Origin: Pseudomonas nitroreducens NBRC 12694
Lineage (GTDB): Bacteria; Pseudomonadota; Gammaproteobacteria; Pseudomonadales; Pseudomonadaceae
Direction: 5' to 3'
Assembly: GCF_002091755.1 (NCBI RefSeq)
Contig: NZ_BDAI01000002.1
Span: 186,001-250,000, forward strand
Length of the DNA stretch: 64,000 nt
Part shown: piece by piece, positions 62,601 through 64,000 of the stretch
How positions within the stretch are numbered: the stretch's first letter is position 1
How the letters are laid out: each line of letters begins with the position of its first letter
Program-made: the position numbers and the translations under genes
Notes under the pieces: generated by a model
Seen by the model: the letters and a program-made list of their open reading frames with translations, nothing else
What the model was told of the DNA's origin: nothing
The model's database searches: none

Positions 62601-62742
62601 CGTCGGTGATCGCCAGGGCGCGGTAGCCCAGCTTCTTCGCCCGCTCGAACAGCTCGGCCGCGCTGGAGGCGCCGCGTTGGAAGCTGAAGTTGGACAGGCA
62701 GTGCAACTCGGCATAGTCGATGCCTTCGACCGGCGCGCTCAT
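59650..62742 (-). CDS. dnaE2: DnaE2 (ImuC), error-prone DNA polymerase III alpha
   Basis: A 1030-residue C-family polymerase. PHP domain at the N-terminus (YAELHCLSNFSFQRGASSAA; ALAITDECSLAG), palm with catalytic Asp in EPPDIDVDFEHDRREEV, later VVRPGPIQGDMVHPYLRRR, helix-hairpin-helix and OB domains at the end. DnaE2 works with ImuA and ImuB in SOS-induced lesion bypass. ATG at 62742 overlaps the imuB stop (ATGA); the longer frame is imuB shadow. Confidence 0.93.
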   Translation of the reverse strand: MSAPVEGIDYAELHCLSNFSFQRGASSAAELFERAKKLGYRALAITDECSLAGIVRAWQASKETEIPLITGSELNIEQGPKLVLLAENLAGYENLCRLLTHARRRAEKGSYRLVRADFDGNLDYLLAIWLPRDDQDQDGLWLRESFPERLWLGVELHKGPDDAGKLHRLREQAARLAIPAVACGDVHMHIRGRRALQDCMTAIRQHLPVHEAGQYLYPNGERHLRPREALAAIYPDDLLAETLKIAERCTFDLGQLDYQYPRELVPEGHTPTTWLREKTEEGILCRWKDGADAAVRQRVEDELALIAELEYDSYFLTVYDIVAFARSQSILCQGRGSAANSVVCFALGITELDPTREHVHLLFERFISRERNEPPDIDVDFEHDRREEVIQYVFRRYGRTRAALTAVASTYRGAGAVRDVAKALGLPPDQVGALADCCGAWSREAPPPERLREAGFDPENPILRRVLALTGQLVGFPRHLSQHPGGFVISQQPLETLVPVENAAMPERTLIQWDKDDLDAVGLLKVDVLALGMLSALRRCFDLIERYRGERYTLASLPQECKKTYAMISRADTVGVFQIESRAQMAMLPRLKPETFYDLVIEVAIVRPGPIQGDMVHPYLRRRNKEEPVVYPSEELKPVFERTLGVPLFQEQVMQLAIIAAEYTPGEADHLRRSMAAWKRHGGLEPHRKKLFERMTAKGYKQEYIARIFEQIKGFGSYGFPESHAASFALLTYASCWLKCHEPAAFTCALINSWPMGFYSPDQLLQDARRHGLDIRPVDVRHSHWDCTLEPIAERQPAIRLGLRLVRGLREDVANTIAQARELRPFVDVADLCLRAHLDHRAREQLADAGALRGLAGHRHKARWAIAGVEPQLPLFAGQVTEEAPVSLPLPSRGEDLLTDYATLGTTLGPHPLTLLRGSLKARRCRSSRDLLKLEADRPVRVAGLVVGRQRPGTASGVTFVTLEDEFGMINVIVWRDLAEQQRRPFLSARLMQVDGTLEAKDGVRHVIAGRLTDLSRLLEGLDVRSRDFH

Positions 62743-64000
62743 GCGAACCAGCCGTGCAGCAGCAACGGGCCGTCGTCGCCCACCGGGCGGAACACCCAGG
62801 CGCGCTGCCCGCTGCGGGTGCGTACCTGGTAGTAGTCGCGGCGGATGTCCTCGCCGTCCCACCAGCCGGACTCGATGCGCTCCGGGCCGGCCAGCAGGGT
62901 GGGGGCGAATTCGCGCAGCGGTTGCGGTTCTGCCAGCAGCCAGCCGGGGCGCGGGACCTCGGTAATGGACAGACGCGGTGTGGAGTTGCCCTGCCAGGCG
63001 CGCTCCGGGCGGTGTTCGGCGCAGGCGCCGAGGCCGTGCACGGCGTCGTCGCCCAATCGAGCGCGCAGGCGTTCACGCAGCTGTTCCCAGGGTTGGGATT
63101 GCTGCGGACGGTCGTCGAACAGCTCGCGGTGTTGCGGCACGAAGGGCGGCAAGTCGTCGGCGATGAGCCGCACGCTGTGTACCGGGGCGCGCAGTTGCAG
63201 TTGTTCCAGGCGGCCCCGGCTCAGCTCGAAGAGCATCGCCGCCTCGCGCTCGGCGCTGAGCAGGCCCACCGGCATCTGGGTGTCCGGGCCGTCGTGGTGC
63301 TCCAGGTGCAGGACGAAGCGCTGCACGCCGCTGTCGCGCCCGGCGAGGAAGGCGCCCAGGTCGCCGGTCAGGCGGTGCAGCGGGAAGAGCAGGGCCTGGG
63401 TGGATTCCACGTCGAAGTTCAGCTCGATGCGCGACTCGAAGCTGTCCGGTGGCCGGTGGAACTCCAGGGCCAGCGGGCGCTGGCCGAGCAGGGTGTCGAC
63501 CTGGCGCAGTACCTGCGGCGGGAAGCGCCGGGCCAGGCTCTCGCGTGGCAGGGCAAGCAGTTGCTGCAGGCTGCGCAGGCCCATGCGGTTCAGCGAGGTG
63601 GCGGCGTTGCGCTCCAGGCCGAGGCGGTCCAGTGGCATCCTGCCCAGGTACTGACGCAGTTGCTCGTTATCGTGGATGGCCAGCCCATCGTGGCCATTGG
63701 CGAGGATGCGCGCGGCGGCCGGATTGGGCGCAGCGGTGATGCGGTGGCGAAAACCCAGGGCGTTCAACTCTTCGCGCAGGCGCGCCTCGAAGCGTGGCCA
63801 GGGGCCGAACAGTTGCAGGCTGGACTGCACTTCCATCAGCAGCGCACGCGGGTAGTGCTGGCTGACCTGCGAGCTGAAACCATAGGCCCAGGCGGCCAGA
63901 AGGTCCTGCCAGCGCTGCACTTCGCGCAGGTCGTACTCGGCGGTTTCGAAATCGCGGCTCAGGGCCTGGGCGGCGGTGAGCGACTGGCCGGGCTTGAGCC
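62739..64000 (-). CDS. imuB: ImuB, inactive Y-family polymerase-like protein (N-terminus outside window)
   Basis: Frame open from the window edge to the TGA at 62739, giving about 420 residues. It enters at LKPGQSLTAAQALSRDFETA, which is near the N-terminal third of ImuB, and runs through the fingers/thumb and little-finger regions to a C-terminal extension. ImuB resembles DinB/UmuC but lacks the catalytic acids and serves as the beta-clamp-binding hub for DnaE2. The imuA gene and the LexA-controlled promoter should lie beyond 64 kb. Confidence 0.9.
   Translation of the reverse strand, partial: LKPGQSLTAAQALSRDFETAEYDLREVQRWQDLLAAWAYGFSSQVSQHYPRALLMEVQSSLQLFGPWPRFEARLREELNALGFRHRITAAPNPAAARILANGHDGLAIHDNEQLRQYLGRMPLDRLGLERNAATSLNRMGLRSLQQLLALPRESLARRFPPQVLRQVDTLLGQRPLALEFHRPPDSFESRIELNFDVESTQALLFPLHRLTGDLGAFLAGRDSGVQRFVLHLEHHDGPDTQMPVGLLSAEREAAMLFELSRGRLEQLQLRAPVHSVRLIADDLPPFVPQHRELFDDRPQQSQPWEQLRERLRARLGDDAVHGLGACAEHRPERAWQGNSTPRLSITEVPRPGWLLAEPQPLREFAPTLLAGPERIESGWWDGEDIRRDYYQVRTRSGQRAWVFRPVGDDGPLLLHGWFA

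Overview
The window is a chromosomal segment of a GC-rich gammaproteobacterium, almost certainly a Pseudomonas related to the P. aeruginosa / P. nitroreducens / P. citronellolis lineage. The reasons are the muxABC-opmB and mexS-mexT-mexEF-oprN loci in their Pseudomonas arrangement, the davBA lysine genes, an imuB-dnaE2 cassette, a MucR-type c-di-GMP protein, and Pseudomonas-style REP elements. Genus is well supported; species is inference.

Layout. 1-8.1 kb: end of muxA, then muxB, muxC and opmB, a four-gene RND efflux operon with two inner-membrane pumps. 8.1-16.3 kb: small genes, two tandem NlpC/P60 peptidases, a glutamine-amidotransferase/monooxygenase pair facing a LysR gene, an I78-type lipoprotein and a LysR/SDR pair. 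16.3-25.6 kb: FUSC membrane protein, ArnT-like glycosyltransferase, phosphoesterase, MHYT-GGDEF-EAL protein, and a LysR gene facing an ankyrin/deaminase/transporter operon. 25.6-35.1 kb: oprN, mexF, mexE and mexT (minus strand) with mexS divergent, including a near-consensus MexT box. 35.4-38.1 kb: iorAB molybdenum hydroxylase. 38.1-42.4 kb: rraB-like gene, DsbA-like protein and a second EF-G (fusA2) with a long leader. 42.7-51.7 kb: a PAS histidine kinase divergent from an auxin-degradation cluster, iacA-B-I-H-C-D-E, then iacF after a repeat-filled gap. 51.8-52.9 kb: a membrane cytochrome b-like protein and a tetraheme c-type cytochrome. 53.0-58.6 kb: davA, davB and an Lrp regulator, then an E. 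coli-type lysA and its LysR regulator. 58.7-59.6 kb: a lower-GC island with a degenerate restriction-type domain protein. 59.6-64 kb: dnaE2 and the 3' part of imuB.

How it fits together. Two efflux systems, indole-3-acetate breakdown toward catechol, lysine breakdown through 5-aminovaleramide, lysine synthesis and an SOS mutagenesis cassette suggest a soil or rhizosphere generalist. Much of the regulation is local: five LysR genes sit beside their likely targets, and clear dyads are visible at several of those junctions.

The most unusual feature is a 140-nt, almost perfectly symmetric stem-loop present in two copies, one in the iacA leader and one between mexE and mexF. The copies align without gaps. 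They differ mostly in helices, and by hand count about 14 base pairs are changed on both sides so that pairing is kept. That points to a selected RNA or DNA structure that I cannot assign to a known family.
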